Origin: Hoeflea sp. BAL378
GTDB lineage: Bacteria; Pseudomonadota; Alphaproteobacteria; Rhizobiales; Rhizobiaceae
Reading direction: 5' to 3'
DNA: 43,440 nucleotides
NCBI RefSeq assembly: GCF_000759435.1
Contig: NZ_JRJG01000012.1
Location: forward strand, 1 to 43,440
The translations under genes were made by a program, and so were the position numbers. Under the pieces are notes generated by a model. The model was not told the DNA's origin, did not search any database, and worked only from the letters and a program-made list of their open reading frames with translations. Below, piece by piece: positions 1-7,308 of this stretch; position 1 is the first letter of the stretch; every line of letters starts with the position of its first letter.

Positions 1-216
1 GCGGTGCGGCCGCGCGGACCATCCTCGCCAAGCCGGCCCCGCGGTATGGCGCAAGGGCTGAAAGCCCTGCTGACCCGCAGGACAGGTTCGCTCGTCTCGG
101 TCCGCGCGGACCCTGAAGCCTCCGTCTTTCCACCGGTTTTTCCTGACCGCGCCCGAAGGGAAGGCCGGCAGTCCGGCTTGAGCCTTCGGCCATACCGTGA
201 AGGAAAGGAAACTCAC

Positions 217-804
217 ATGACCAGTACCGCTCGTTCTTCCCGTCAATCCGCCAAGGTCACCCAGCTTCGCAAGGGCGCTTCGCTCGAAATGGTCCGACTT
301 GCCTGCCCCGATAGCGCTCAGGCCTCCCTCATCTCCGAAAGCTTCGGTCTTCCCGTGATCGACGGTGACGGCATCCGCGATCTCCATCACAAGATCATCG
401 TCGACACGGCCGACGCCCTCAACGAGGGTCTCGGCGAACGGGCGATGCAGATCCACCTGCAGCGCATCATCGGTTCGTTTGTCGGCTCCGCCCACGGGGC
501 CGGACAATTCTACAGCCGCGCCGTGACCGAGGCCCGCGATGCCTCGGCCAAGGGATCCAATGACACTCGGGACGAGGACATCGATGGCCCGGTCGGTTTT
601 GATGGGGCAGCCCAACGCAAGCGCGAATTCGCAGCCGATATGGGCCTGCAGGCTCACGCGCTCCGTTGCGCCGCCGAAGGCGTCGTGACCGCCTACGAAG
701 AGGTGGTCGGCGAGGCCTGGAAGCCCTTCCAGCGCCCGATCGACAACCCCGGCCAGACCGTCGATCGCAAGGCGGCAGAACTGCAGATGGCCGCACTCAG
801 CTAG
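217..804 (+). CDS. Conserved plasmid protein of unknown function (195 aa)
   Basis: I do not recognise a named family. The start at 217 is chosen because a purine-rich ribosome site (aaggaaagg) lies just upstream; an open frame continues further 5' but looks non-coding. The protein is soluble, with no signal peptide or membrane segment. A basic N-terminus (about residues 1-25) is followed by a helical, alanine-rich body containing GLGERAMQIHLQRIIGSFVG. Tandem dyads in the leader (99-112 and about 169-182) may be regulatory. It is followed by a strong terminator, so it is probably monocistronic. It lies at the far end of the presumed leading region and is oriented like ardC and the DUF736 gene, so an early-establishment or anti-defence role is possible but unproven. 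Confidence 0.7.
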   Translation: MTSTARSSRQSAKVTQLRKGASLEMVRLACPDSAQASLISESFGLPVIDGDGIRDLHHKIIVDTADALNEGLGERAMQIHLQRIIGSFVGSAHGAGQFYSRAVTEARDASAKGSNDTRDEDIDGPVGFDGAAQRKREFAADMGLQAHALRCAAEGVVTAYEEVVGEAWKPFQRPIDNPGQTVDRKAAELQMAALS

Positions 805-811
805 GCCATAC

Positions 812-840
812 GGGCGGAGCTTCGGCTCCGCCCCATTTTT
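812..840 (+). terminator. Intrinsic terminator with TTCG loop
   Basis: A perfect 9-bp GC stem (GGGCGGAGC / GCTCCGCCC, 812-820 and 825-833) is closed by the stable TTCG tetraloop and followed by CATTTTT. It sits 8 bases after the stop of the 195-aa gene and separates that gene from the toxin-antitoxin operon. Confidence 0.9.
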
Positions 841-859
841 GTCGACACGAAGACTCGAA

Positions 860-892
860 TTGACAAAACAACGTAAAATACCTATTTTACGT
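860..892 (+). promoter_or_regulatory. Promoter and palindromic operator of the toxin-antitoxin operon
   Basis: A consensus -35 TTGACA (860-865) and -10 TATTTT (883-888) are separated by 17 bp. A perfect inverted repeat, ACGTAAAATA-CC-TATTTTACGT (871-892), covers the -10 box. This is the expected layout for autorepression by a Phd/YefM antitoxin dimer. The promoter drives the antitoxin start at 912. Confidence 0.8.
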
Positions 893-911
893 GAAATGCA
901 GGAGCCATGAG

Positions 912-1166
912 ATGAAGCACTACACTTTTTCCGACATGAACCGCTCTTCGGGTGAAATTCTTGAGGCGGCGATGATCGAACCGGTCGTGCTCACCAAGCA
1001 CGGCAAGGAGAAGCTCTTTGTTCTCTCCGCCCGCGACTATCACAGGATGCGCGGCGAACCGAGCCCGACGAAGTCATATTCCCTGCATGATGCGCCGGAC
1101 GATGTCATTGCGGAATTGATATCCGGCATTGACGCCATTCTCGAACCTGCCAAAGACGATGCTTAA
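912..1166 (+). CDS. Phd/YefM-type antitoxin
   Basis: The 84-aa product begins MKHYTFSDMNRSSGEILEAA, the classic Phd/YefM N-terminus (a beta strand, then a helix that binds DNA), followed by EPVVLTKHGKEKLFVLSARD, the conserved 'v.itk.gkp..vl...eY' segment. The ATG at 912 is preferred over an in-frame GTG at 891 because AGGAG lies at 900-904 and the GTG falls inside the operator. The last 8 bases overlap the toxin gene, so translation is coupled. By family knowledge it neutralises the toxin and represses the operon through the palindrome at 871-892. Confidence 0.88.
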   Translation: MKHYTFSDMNRSSGEILEAAMIEPVVLTKHGKEKLFVLSARDYHRMRGEPSPTKSYSLHDAPDDVIAELISGIDAILEPAKDDA

Positions 1167-1554
1167 GCATGGCGACGTCGCCGAGTTTCATTATCTCTGG
1201 CATCGCGAAGCTCAGAAGGGCGAGGAATCCGGCCGGAAACCGCGCCCAGTCTGCATCGTCATCAAAACATCCGGCAATCCTGATGTCGTGTTTCTCTTTC
1301 CTTTTACCTCCAGGCCGCCGCTCGACGGCCAGCTTGCGCTTACTGTCCCTGAAATCGAGTGCCGGCGCATTGGGCTCAAACCCCCATGCTGGATCATTCT
1401 CGACGAGTTCAATCGCGTCGAGATGGATAAGGACTATGATTTCGTGTCCACCAAGCCGATCGGTTCTGTCAGCGCGGCGTTCCTCCGCGAGATAGCCACG
1501 ACAATCAAGCAAGCGGCCGGCGCGTCCGCGATCAAGGCCGTGAAACGGACTTGA
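1159..1554 (+). CDS. PemK/MazF-like toxin of a type II toxin-antitoxin pair
   Basis: The 131-aa protein starts inside the end of the antitoxin gene. It contains RPVCIVIK and VVFLFPFTSRPP near the N-terminus and PCWIILDEFNRVEMDKDYDF in the middle. These match the beta-barrel layout of PemK/MazF-like plasmid growth inhibitors (RP-hydrophobic strand, then an F-P-x-T-S strand, then a mid-protein hydrophobic strand with acidic residues). MazF relatives are sequence-specific mRNA interferases; whether this divergent member cuts RNA is inferred. The operon position directly after a Phd antitoxin is strong support. The likely role is post-segregational plasmid stabilisation. Confidence 0.72.
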   Translation: MLKHGDVAEFHYLWHREAQKGEESGRKPRPVCIVIKTSGNPDVVFLFPFTSRPPLDGQLALTVPEIECRRIGLKPPCWIILDEFNRVEMDKDYDFVSTKPIGSVSAAFLREIATTIKQAAGASAIKAVKRT

Positions 1555-1853
1555 TTTTTGCTCGGAACACTCCCCGACAAGAAGTCCTCGTATCCCGCAC
1601 TGTGTGAGGTCTGTCATCAGGCGACCGGAGAGTGTACCTGGCGATCCAGCCTCGGCCCGGCCAATCCGACTGCACATGGCCAGAACTCTATCTCGGACGC
1701 AACCCAATCCCGCTCTTTTGAGGGATGGCATTCCTGGTGCGGCGCGGACTTCCACGATCAACCCGTAAAGGGTCCGCTCGCAAGCGGCGGCCGCTTGGCT
1801 TTGGCCTGCGCGGTGATCGCGTCCGCTAAGCCGCACATTGACGGAGCCATCAA

Positions 1854-1872
1854 GAGCGGGATTGGCCCGCTC
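1854..1872 (+). promoter_or_regulatory. Leader hairpin with ATTGG loop (copy 1)
   Basis: A perfect 7-bp stem GAGCGGG / CCCGCTC encloses the loop ATTGG, 18 bases upstream of the ATG at 1891. Hairpins of the same architecture lie upstream of ardC (2312-2332) and the DUF736 gene (3888-3906). The flank GCCATCAAG here matches GCCATCGAG before the DUF736 hairpin. Different stem sequences with the same loop and position suggest a conserved RNA or single-stranded-DNA element. Confidence 0.55.
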
Positions 1873-1890
1873 CAACGATGGAGCCCTCAC

Positions 1891-2076
1891 ATGCAGCACG
1901 ATCTTTCCCTCGCCCAAAAGCACGCCTGGAACCTCGCTCGCACCCTCATGACCCCGATCGTCCTCTTCAAGTCCGACGACGAATACGGCGTCCTCCCTGC
2001 CGACGAAGTCGAAGAGGCAGAGATCGTCATCCTCTTCGAATACGACCCCTACACCGGCGGTCACCCGGTTCACTGA
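1891..2076 (+). CDS. Small acidic protein of unknown function (61 aa)
   Basis: Starts MQHDLSLAQKHAWNLARTLM and ends EEAEIVILFEYDPYTGGHPV plus H. It is short and acidic, with one predicted helix followed by beta-like segments, and has no membrane segment. The start is supported by GGAG at 1880-1883 and by the leader hairpin at 1854-1872; the upstream open frame looks non-coding. A terminator follows at 2103. I cannot assign a family. Its location beside ardC in the presumed leading region, with the same leader structure, suggests co-regulation with antirestriction functions. Confidence 0.65.
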   Translation: MQHDLSLAQKHAWNLARTLMTPIVLFKSDDEYGVLPADEVEEAEIVILFEYDPYTGGHPVH

Positions 2077-2102
2077 TCGATCATTTCACTCATCCCCTTA
2101 CG

Positions 2103-2124
2103 GCGGCGCGATGCGCCGCTTTTT
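2103..2124 (+). terminator. Intrinsic terminator after the 61-aa gene
   Basis: Perfect 7-bp stem GCGGCGC / GCGCCGC with a GAT loop, followed by TTTTT, 26 bases after the stop codon at 2076. Confidence 0.85.
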
Positions 2125-2311
2125 CGCTGCGCGGATGCCCCGATCGCGGTCCGTCCCGAAAAAGGTCCGGGCGGAACCGGCAGCAGCGGCAACGGCTTTG
2201 CCGTCCTCCTCTTCGTTCCGGCCCTTCGCCACCCCGTCGCGCTTGGCGTGCCGGGGCCCCGGCTCGGGTGCCGCTCCGGCCTTGAGCCCCGCCGTTTTTG
2301 GACCTCGTGAC

Positions 2312-2332
2312 GGACCGCGATTGGCGCGGTCC
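2312..2332 (+). promoter_or_regulatory. Leader hairpin with ATTGG loop (copy 2, ardC)
   Basis: Perfect 8-bp stem GGACCGCG / CGCGGTCC around the loop ATTGG, 20 bases before the ardC ATG. Compared with the DUF736 leader, one stem pair changes from A-T to G-C, a compensatory change that keeps pairing. Confidence 0.6.
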
Positions 2333-2352
2333 TCAAACCAGGAGATCTGAAA

Positions 2353-3282
2353 ATGAAAAGGAAAGAGAAAAACCCGCGCATCGATATCTATGCGCGGATC
2401 ACCGAGACGATTGTCGCTGATCTGGAAAAAGGTGTCCGACCCTGGATGAAACCCTGGAGCGTGGGCGGGCTCGAAGGCCGGATCACGCGCCCACTCCGGC
2501 ACACCGGCGAGCCGTACACGGGCATCAACGTCCTCCTGCTCTGGTCGGAAAGCCTCGCCCGAGGCTTCGAAGCGCCACTCTGGATGACCTACCGGCAGGC
2601 CGGTCAGATAGGGGGACAAGTCCGCAAGGGCGAGACCGGCGCAACCGTCGTCTATGCCAGTCGCTTCACGAAGACCGAAACGGATTCCCGCGGTGACGAG
2701 GTCGAGCGGGATATCCCGTTCCTCAAGACCTACACCGTCTTCAATTGCGATCAGATCGATGGATTGCCTGAGCACTATTATCACCGGCCGGACAAGATCA
2801 CGGATCCGATATCGCGCATCGAGCACGCGGACCGCTTCTTCGAACATACCGGCGCTGTGATCCGCCACGGCGGCGCAAGAGCCTTCTTCGCTCCGGCAAG
2901 CGACCACATCCAGATGCCGCCCTTCGAAAGCTTCCGAGATGCGCAATCCTACGTCGCTGTGCTCAGCCACGAGGCAACCCACTGGACGGCGCCAGCGCAC
3001 CGGGTCGGACGCGATCTTTCGCGTTATCACAAGGATCGCTCCGACCGCGCTCGCGAAGAACTCGTTGCCGAGCTCGGAAGTTGCTTCCTGTGCGCCGATC
3101 TTGGTGTCGTACCTGAGCTGGAGCCCCGGCCGGATCACGCCAGCTACCTTCAGTCGTGGTTGCGGATCCTGAAGGACGACAGACGGGCGATCTTTCAGGC
3201 GGCGGCGCATGCACAACGCGCCGTGACCTATCTTCATGGTCTTCAACCGGCTCAGCTTACTGAAGAGCAAGAGGCGGCGTAA
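2353..3282 (+). CDS. ardC: ArdC-family antirestriction protein
   Basis: The 309-aa product has the ArdC arrangement. The N-terminal single-stranded-DNA-binding domain (about residues 8-130) includes PWMKPW, YTGINVLLLW and GQVRKGETGATVVYASRFTK. A C-terminal metallopeptidase-like domain has the zinc motif HEATH (H206, E207, H210) and REELVAELGS, whose E240 is the likely third ligand. ArdC proteins shield incoming plasmid DNA from type I and related restriction during establishment. AGGAGA lies just before the ATG. The position beyond traG relative to oriT fits a leading-region gene expressed early in the recipient. Confidence 0.92.
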   Translation: MKRKEKNPRIDIYARITETIVADLEKGVRPWMKPWSVGGLEGRITRPLRHTGEPYTGINVLLLWSESLARGFEAPLWMTYRQAGQIGGQVRKGETGATVVYASRFTKTETDSRGDEVERDIPFLKTYTVFNCDQIDGLPEHYYHRPDKITDPISRIEHADRFFEHTGAVIRHGGARAFFAPASDHIQMPPFESFRDAQSYVAVLSHEATHWTAPAHRVGRDLSRYHKDRSDRAREELVAELGSCFLCADLGVVPELEPRPDHASYLQSWLRILKDDRRAIFQAAAHAQRAVTYLHGLQPAQLTEEQEAA

Positions 3283-3519
3283 TGCATTCCTTCCGAATGA
3301 CCCTGGCGGAGTGCGATCAGCTCTCCGCCGGGCTGTATCCCGGCTTTGCAGTGCTCGTGTCTACCACAGCAATGATACCGCTTCCTCATCGGCTATATCG
3401 AGGTTGTGAATAAGGGATCAAAAGGCTTTGGTCATCACGGCCCTTGCGTCGATGTACCTGCTCATTCCCTTTCGATCGCCACAACATCCAAACTTAGTTC
3501 AACGCACTGTGGGGGATGA
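3282..3519 (+). pseudogene. Possible decayed small gene downstream of ardC
   Basis: The ATG at 3282 overlaps the ardC stop (TAATG), a coupled arrangement. The first frame gives MHSFRMTLAECDQLSAGLYP and continues to FAVLVSTTA. A protein-like NDTAS in the second frame and LIGYIEVVNKGSKGFGHHGP in the third frame follow at once. Reading through would need two single-base corrections, near 3371 and 3385. The pieces join into a plausible small globular protein, so I read this as a gene broken by two one-base deletions. No family recognised. The first frame alone would encode 43 aa. Confidence 0.3.
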
Positions 3520-3887
3520 GAGCGGTGTCGCATTCTGTGAGAAAGGCTCGACAGCGCCACGTGGTAACCTCGTCGTTGGCAAGGGCTTCATGTTATGCTG
3601 TCCGATCATATTTCGGATCCGGAGTTGCGACACGACGGTTGCCGGTCTTCACACCCGTTCAAATGTTACCAATGCGCCGCTCAATGCGGTCTCGATTGAG
3701 GCATGTCTGACCGGAAAACGGCTTCGCCTCGCTCGGCCTGACGCAACGGCGCTTCGAAACTTTCTTCCCCTTCGAACTTCATTCGAATTCCTCGCGAGCC
3801 AAGAAAGTGTCTCCCCGCCGTCCTCCATTTCATTTCGTCCCCTTTGGGGTGCGCGCCGATCGCTCCCGGTCTCCTGACAGCCATCGA
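3520..3887. other. Intergenic stretch with no convincing gene
   Basis: About 370 bases between the decayed small gene and the DUF736 leader hairpin. An open frame runs through it (3428-3877 on the plus strand), but its composition, lack of a ribosome site and lack of any recognisable motif argue against coding. It may hold the promoter of the DUF736 gene; no clear -35/-10 pair was identified. Confidence 0.4.
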
Positions 3888-3906
3888 GGCCGCGATAGGC
3901 GCGGCC
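3888..3906 (+). promoter_or_regulatory. Leader hairpin with ATAGG loop (copy 3, DUF736)
   Basis: Perfect 7-bp stem GGCCGCG / CGCGGCC around the loop ATAGG, 24 bases upstream of the DUF736 ATG. Loop and lower stem match the ardC leader, with one compensatory pair change; the GCCATCGAG flank matches the leader of the 61-aa gene. Confidence 0.6.
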
Positions 3907-3930
3907 CGAAACATCGAAAGGATGAAGACA

Positions 3931-4248
3931 ATGGCAAACATCGGCACTTTCACCACTGCGAAGAACGGTTTCACCGGTCAGATCAAGACCCTCGCCCTAA
4001 ACGTCAAGGCCCGCCTCGAACGCGTCGAAACCCCTTCCGAGAACGGCCCGCAGTTCCGCATCTTCTCGGGTGCGGTGGAACTAGGCGCCGGGTGGCAGAA
4101 GCAGGCGAAGGGAACCGAGCGGGATTACATCTCGGTCAAGCTGGATGACCCGAGCTTCCCTGCTCCGATCTACGCAACCCTGATCGAGGTGGACGGCCAG
4201 GAAGGGTTGCAACTGATCTGGTCCCGCCCGAACGGCAACCGCGACTGA
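3931..4248 (+). CDS. DUF736 family protein
   Basis: The 105-aa product starts [20 protein letters not shown] and carries AELGAGWQK-like and [20 protein letters not shown] segments typical of DUF736. This small beta-rich family is common on alphaproteobacterial conjugative plasmids and integrative elements, usually near ArdC and tra genes. Function is not established. The ATG at 3931 is chosen over 3922 because AAAGGA lies at 3917-3922. A terminator follows. It shares its leader structure with ardC, suggesting joint regulation in the leading region. Confidence 0.88.
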   Translation: MANIGTFTTAKNGFTGQIKTLALNVKARLERVETPSENGPQFRIFSGAVELGAGWQKQAKGTERDYISVKLDDPSFPAPIYATLIEVDGQEGLQLIWSRPNGNRD

Positions 4249-4260
4249 TCACCAAAGGAG

Positions 4261-4287
4261 GGCCTCGCCGCAAGGCGGGGCCTTCTC
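4261..4287 (+). terminator. Terminator-like hairpin after the DUF736 gene
   Basis: Stem GGCCTCGCC / GGCGGGGCC (4261-4269 and 4274-4282, one T-G wobble) with a GCAA (GNRA) tetraloop, then TTCTCC. The T run is weak, but the stem is strong and sits 12 bases after the stop codon. Confidence 0.65.
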
Positions 4288-4308
4288 CATGTCATCAGGC
4301 ATGTCACT

Positions 4309-4575
4309 TTATCTTACCAACTCGTCGGCAAGGGTATCGCGATATCCGCGGCGCCTTTTGCTACGCTCGAGACGGTGCAGTGCGGACCCTGCATCGGCGT
4401 TCGTATCGAATGTTTCCATCATGGTCTGACCGCGTCTTCCAATCCTTCCCCAGTCGCGAATGAGCGACGCACCGCCGAACAGCGTGGGCTGGAGGCTCAA
4501 GCTGTAGAAGCGGCGCATATTCTGGGCCGGGTCGATGCGACGAAGATGAACCTGGTCGGGAGTGAATGTCTGCAT
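4309..4575 (-). CDS. WGR domain protein
   Basis: The 88-aa product begins MQTFTPDQVHLRRIDPAQNM and contains FYSLSLQPTLFGGASLIRDW followed by GRIGRRGQTM. That is the WGR motif and its usual 'rfY.l.lq..LFG...v.r.WGRiG..Gq' context, covering most of the protein. WGR domains bind nucleic acid (in PARPs, DNA ends); stand-alone copies are frequent beside alphaproteobacterial plasmid transfer genes, role unknown. It lies 96 bases beyond the traG stop on the same strand, so it may be the last gene of the traC-D-G transcript. A short dyad (GAAGAG-T-CTCTTC, 4578-4590) precedes the start. Confidence 0.85.
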   Translation of the reverse strand: MQTFTPDQVHLRRIDPAQNMRRFYSLSLQPTLFGGASLIRDWGRIGRRGQTMMETFDTNADAGSALHRLERSKRRRGYRDTLADELVR

Positions 4576-4671
4576 GCGAAGAGTCTCTTCGACGCCGCAA
4601 CCGAAGTCCAATGAGTTGTGTGAATCAAAGCAGGACAATCGATTCACAACGTTGATACGCATTCCTCGCGA

Positions 4672-6582
4672 TCAGCGATGGAATCGGTTCTTGCCAACGA
4701 CGCTTTTCATGTCATTGCGCCGGAACCAGATGGCGCGCCCGCACCTGAGTGGCGGATTACCCGACGTGAAAACGATCTGCTCGTCACCGCGCATGCGTAG
4801 CACTTCCTCCGGCAGGATCAGAGGTCTCGCCGCCAACTGCTTGGAGCGCGTTCGCGACGACCCCGACATCTGCGATGTGCGGCTCAACTGGTCGACCTCC
4901 ACCGTGGTGTTGCCGCAGCGTCGCGAGATGTAGTCGGCGGTCTCGGGGTCGTTGATCGCGGCGAAGGATACCCATGAGGCGCTCTCGAACCATTTCGATG
5001 CGGCGTCCCGCCCACCATAGGTCTCGCGCATCTGCCCGATCGACTGGAAAAGCAGAAGCAGGCTGATGCCGTATTTGCGGCCGGCATCGCGCGCGGTCTC
5101 GAGAATACGCAGGTAGCCGAGCCGAGCCACCTCATCGAGCAGGAACAGGGCGCGGCCTTTGATCACTCCATTCCGGTTGTAGATGGCGTTGAGAAGCGCG
5201 CCGATGATGGTGCGGGCCAACCCCGGATGGGCCTCCAGTGTTTTAAGGTCGAGGTTGACGAAGATGTCGGTCTTGCCGCCGGCGATGTCATTGGTCGAGA
5301 AACTCGAACCTGAAACGAGCGCAGCATAGTTCGGATAGCTTAGCCAATGGGTCTCCTTGATCGCGTTGGCGTAAACACCGGAGAAGGTTTCCGGCGTCAT
5401 GTTGACGAAGGCGGCGACGTTCTCTCGAACGAAAGCGGATTCTGAATTGTCGTGGATCCTCTGCAATCGCTCGCGCAGTTTGGGCTCAGGTTCGGACAGG
5501 TTCATGCGCATCTGGCGCAGCGTCTGGTTTTCCTGTTCCGTATGCCCTGACAGGCAGACATCAGCAATCAACGCGGTGATGAGTTGCAGGGCGGAGGCGC
5601 GGAAGAAGTCGTCGCGCATTGAAGTCTGGCGTCCGGTATCGGTCACAACCCAGCTTGCTACGGCAACGACATCCTCCTCCTTGGTACCGCCGAACCTGCC
5701 GATCCAGTCGAGCACATTGAACCCGACCGAAGCGTCCTTGGGGCTGAGCACGAAAACCTCGTGTCCAGCACGCCGCCGGTGATCGATCACCATGGGTGCG
5801 GCCTCGTTTGACGGATCGAGCGCAACGAGCCCTCCACCCCATTTGAGCGCCGTAGGGATCGTTACCGAAGTGGTCTTGAACCCGCCCGATCCGGCAAAGA
5901 CCAGTCCGTGCGTTGACCCGAACGAGGCGTCGAAGCAGAGCAGCGATGATTTTCCGCCATTGCCCCACGTATCTTTGACATCAGTCCGGAATGGGCGGCT
6001 CGCCACACTGTCCTGGTCGACGCGATATGCCTCGCCAAGGACAATGCCTCCACCCTCACCGAACATATTCTTGGCGGCGGTGACGGACATCCAGTCGGCC
6101 GATCCGTGGATTGCGCGCTTTCCCGTCATCCTCCGCGGCTTCATTGTCGCGAACGCTGCATCACCACTGAGAGCGACGCGGAGCGCAAACATGCCGGCGA
6201 CGAAGCAAAGCATTGCGCCGATGCCGGTCGAAGGATCGGCATATTCGAGCAGGCTGTGTCCCGCCGGAACCGCATCTGCAAAACCGCTGAGCCGTGTGAT
6301 TTCCCGGGTTGCGGCAATGGAGATCACGGCAATTGCACCGGTCAGAACACCGTATCCGGCGAACCTGATCGCCATTGCTCCGCGCGCTGCGAACAGGAAA
6401 ACGATGCCGATACCCGCGGCTACGCCATAGGGCATGGCGATACCGATCCGCCCAAACGCCTGTTGCGTCTCAGCCGAATTTCCAAAGTGCGCCAACCAGG
6501 TTTCGGAACCCTTTAACCCGATGCAGACGGCAATCATCATGCTGACGGGCACGAGCAGAAGAATGAGCTTACTCGGTGTCAT
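4672..6582 (-). CDS. traG: TraG, type IV coupling protein (VirD4/TraG family)
   Basis: The 636-aa inner-membrane ATPase links the relaxosome to the mating channel. Hydrophobic N-terminal segments (about residues 5-25, 50-70, 75-95 and 120-140) anchor it. The Walker A-type loop GSGGFKTT (K236) and Walker [12 protein letters not shown] are present, and [20 protein letters not shown] plus [20 protein letters not shown] are typical TraG C-terminal segments. It is last of traC-traD-traG, and its start overlaps the end of traD by 14 bases. Length is normal for Ti-type TraG. Confidence 0.96.
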   Translation of the reverse strand: MTPSKLILLLVPVSMMIAVCIGLKGSETWLAHFGNSAETQQAFGRIGIAMPYGVAAGIGIVFLFAARGAMAIRFAGYGVLTGAIAVISIAATREITRLSGFADAVPAGHSLLEYADPSTGIGAMLCFVAGMFALRVALSGDAAFATMKPRRMTGKRAIHGSADWMSVTAAKNMFGEGGGIVLGEAYRVDQDSVASRPFRTDVKDTWGNGGKSSLLCFDASFGSTHGLVFAGSGGFKTTSVTIPTALKWGGGLVALDPSNEAAPMVIDHRRRAGHEVFVLSPKDASVGFNVLDWIGRFGGTKEEDVVAVASWVVTDTGRQTSMRDDFFRASALQLITALIADVCLSGHTEQENQTLRQMRMNLSEPEPKLRERLQRIHDNSESAFVRENVAAFVNMTPETFSGVYANAIKETHWLSYPNYAALVSGSSFSTNDIAGGKTDIFVNLDLKTLEAHPGLARTIIGALLNAIYNRNGVIKGRALFLLDEVARLGYLRILETARDAGRKYGISLLLLFQSIGQMRETYGGRDAASKWFESASWVSFAAINDPETADYISRRCGNTTVEVDQLSRTSQMSGSSRTRSKQLAARPLILPEEVLRMRGDEQIVFTSGNPPLRCGRAIWFRRNDMKSVVGKNRFHR

Positions 6583-6784
6583 CGGAAAACGCCTCCGCTC
6601 CGATCGCCATCAACCGTTCTCGCTCATTCTCGTCGCCTTCGATCCGCCGCGTGCCGTCGATCAGAAGGCCAAGCAGGAGCGCGCGCTTCTCATAGCGCAA
6701 GCCTGCCTTGGCAATCAGGCCGCCGAGCTGAATTTTCTCGCGCGTGTCTTTCCTGCGCTTTTCCGATTGGCTTGCTTGTCGCAT
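6569..6784 (-). CDS. traD: TraD, small conjugal transfer protein
   Basis: The 71-aa basic protein starts [20 protein letters not shown] and continues [20 protein letters not shown]. This matches the Ti-plasmid TraD core (DTR.KI.LGGL..KAGLR....A.LLG.L) and its usual length. An open frame extends upstream ([13 protein letters not shown]) but would overlap traC more deeply and lacks an ATG or ribosome site. It lies between traC (4-base gap) and traG (overlap). TraD is thought to assist relaxosome function; its biochemical role is not established. Confidence 0.88.
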   Translation of the reverse strand: MRQASQSEKRRKDTREKIQLGGLIAKAGLRYEKRALLLGLLIDGTRRIEGDENERERLMAIGAEAFSDDTE

Positions 6785-6788
6785 GCGC

Positions 6789-7052
6789 TCAAGCCTCGCT
6801 ATTTGCGCGCGAAGCCGCGCCAGACGGGTTTTGCGCGGGAGGGACTTTCCGGATCTCGCTGCCGCGCTCACGAAACCGTTTGGCCAGGTCCTCAAACGCC
6901 GTCAGCAGCTTGCCCTCGTCGGCTTCGACTTCGCCAATCCCGGCCTTGAGCGCGATCCGGCCGATCCGTTCGGCCTCACGCGTCTCTGCGGCCTTCAGCT
7001 GCTCCTGGAGTTTGGCGATCTCTTCTTTGATTCTGGATGATGGCTTCTTCAT
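6789..7052 (-). CDS. traC: TraC, relaxosome accessory protein
   Basis: The 87-aa product starts [20 protein letters not shown] and forms a strong coiled coil, followed by [20 protein letters not shown] and LAKRFRERG. This is the TraC pattern of Ti-type plasmids: an N-terminal coiled coil, then a 'riaLkAGl.e......l..af..la.rF' segment. A GGGAG ribosome site lies 9 bases upstream of the ATG. It is the first gene leftward from oriT, divergent from traA. TraC is needed with TraA for processing at oriT. Confidence 0.9.
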   Translation of the reverse strand: MKKPSSRIKEEIAKLQEQLKAAETREAERIGRIALKAGIGEVEADEGKLLTAFEDLAKRFRERGSEIRKVPPAQNPSGAASRANSEA

Positions 7053-7124
7053 TCCGTTTGCTCCCGATTGTCGCGAATGCCCCGAAGGCATGAGGAGAAT
7101 CGCCCTGGAGCGCGTGAAGCGCAT

Positions 7125-7142
7125 CCCGGCAGAAATGCCGGG
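7125..7142. promoter_or_regulatory. tra-box-like palindrome (LuxR-type operator candidate) between traC and traA
   Basis: CCCGGCAGAAATGCCGGG has perfect 7-bp arms around four central bases and is the same motif found twice in the trbB-repA gap and once in traB. On Ti plasmids the TraR-binding tra box I occupies this divergent promoter region. A second dyad, GTCGG-CAGAT-CCGAC (7142-7156), abuts it. Confidence 0.65.
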
Positions 7143-7189
7143 TCGGCAGATCCGACGCTTTGAGAGATCATCCCTGCGTTCCGAAGGAA

Positions 7190-7230
7190 TGCGTCCAAGG
7201 GCGCAGTAATACGTCGCTGGGGCGACGTGG
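7190..7230. other. oriT nic region, Ti/RSF1010 (MOBQ) type
   Basis: CCAAGGGCGCAGTAAT (7195-7210) closely resembles the RSF1010/pTi nic core (complement ...GCGCCCTTGG). It is followed by a perfect hairpin ACGTCGC-TGGG-GCGACGT (7211-7228). It lies between traC and traA, as in Ti plasmids. By analogy with RSF1010 the cut would be on the minus strand within GCGCCCT|TGG, so the transferred strand would enter leading with traC, traD, traG and then the 1-4.6 kb genes. The exact nick is inferred. Confidence 0.85.
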
Positions 7231-7308
7231 CTCGCTGCGGTCCCAGTCGGGCCGGGGCGGCGGCCTGCGGAACAAGGATGAACTTGTCTCGCAGGAGCCT
7301 GATGAACC

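Noticed and set aside
1558-1890. 5' extension of the 61-aa gene frame
   Set aside because: It starts at a TTG directly after the toxin stop, contains no motif, and covers the leader hairpin; the ATG at 1891 with GGAG is the better start.
2098-3270. 390-codon open frame antisense to ardC
   Set aside because: Mirror of the ardC coding frame in GC-rich DNA; ardC has clear domains and a ribosome site, the antisense frame has neither.
3428-3877. 149-codon open frame on the plus strand
   Set aside because: No ribosome site, no recognisable motif, unlike neighbouring codon use, and it runs into the DUF736 leader hairpin region; treated as chance.
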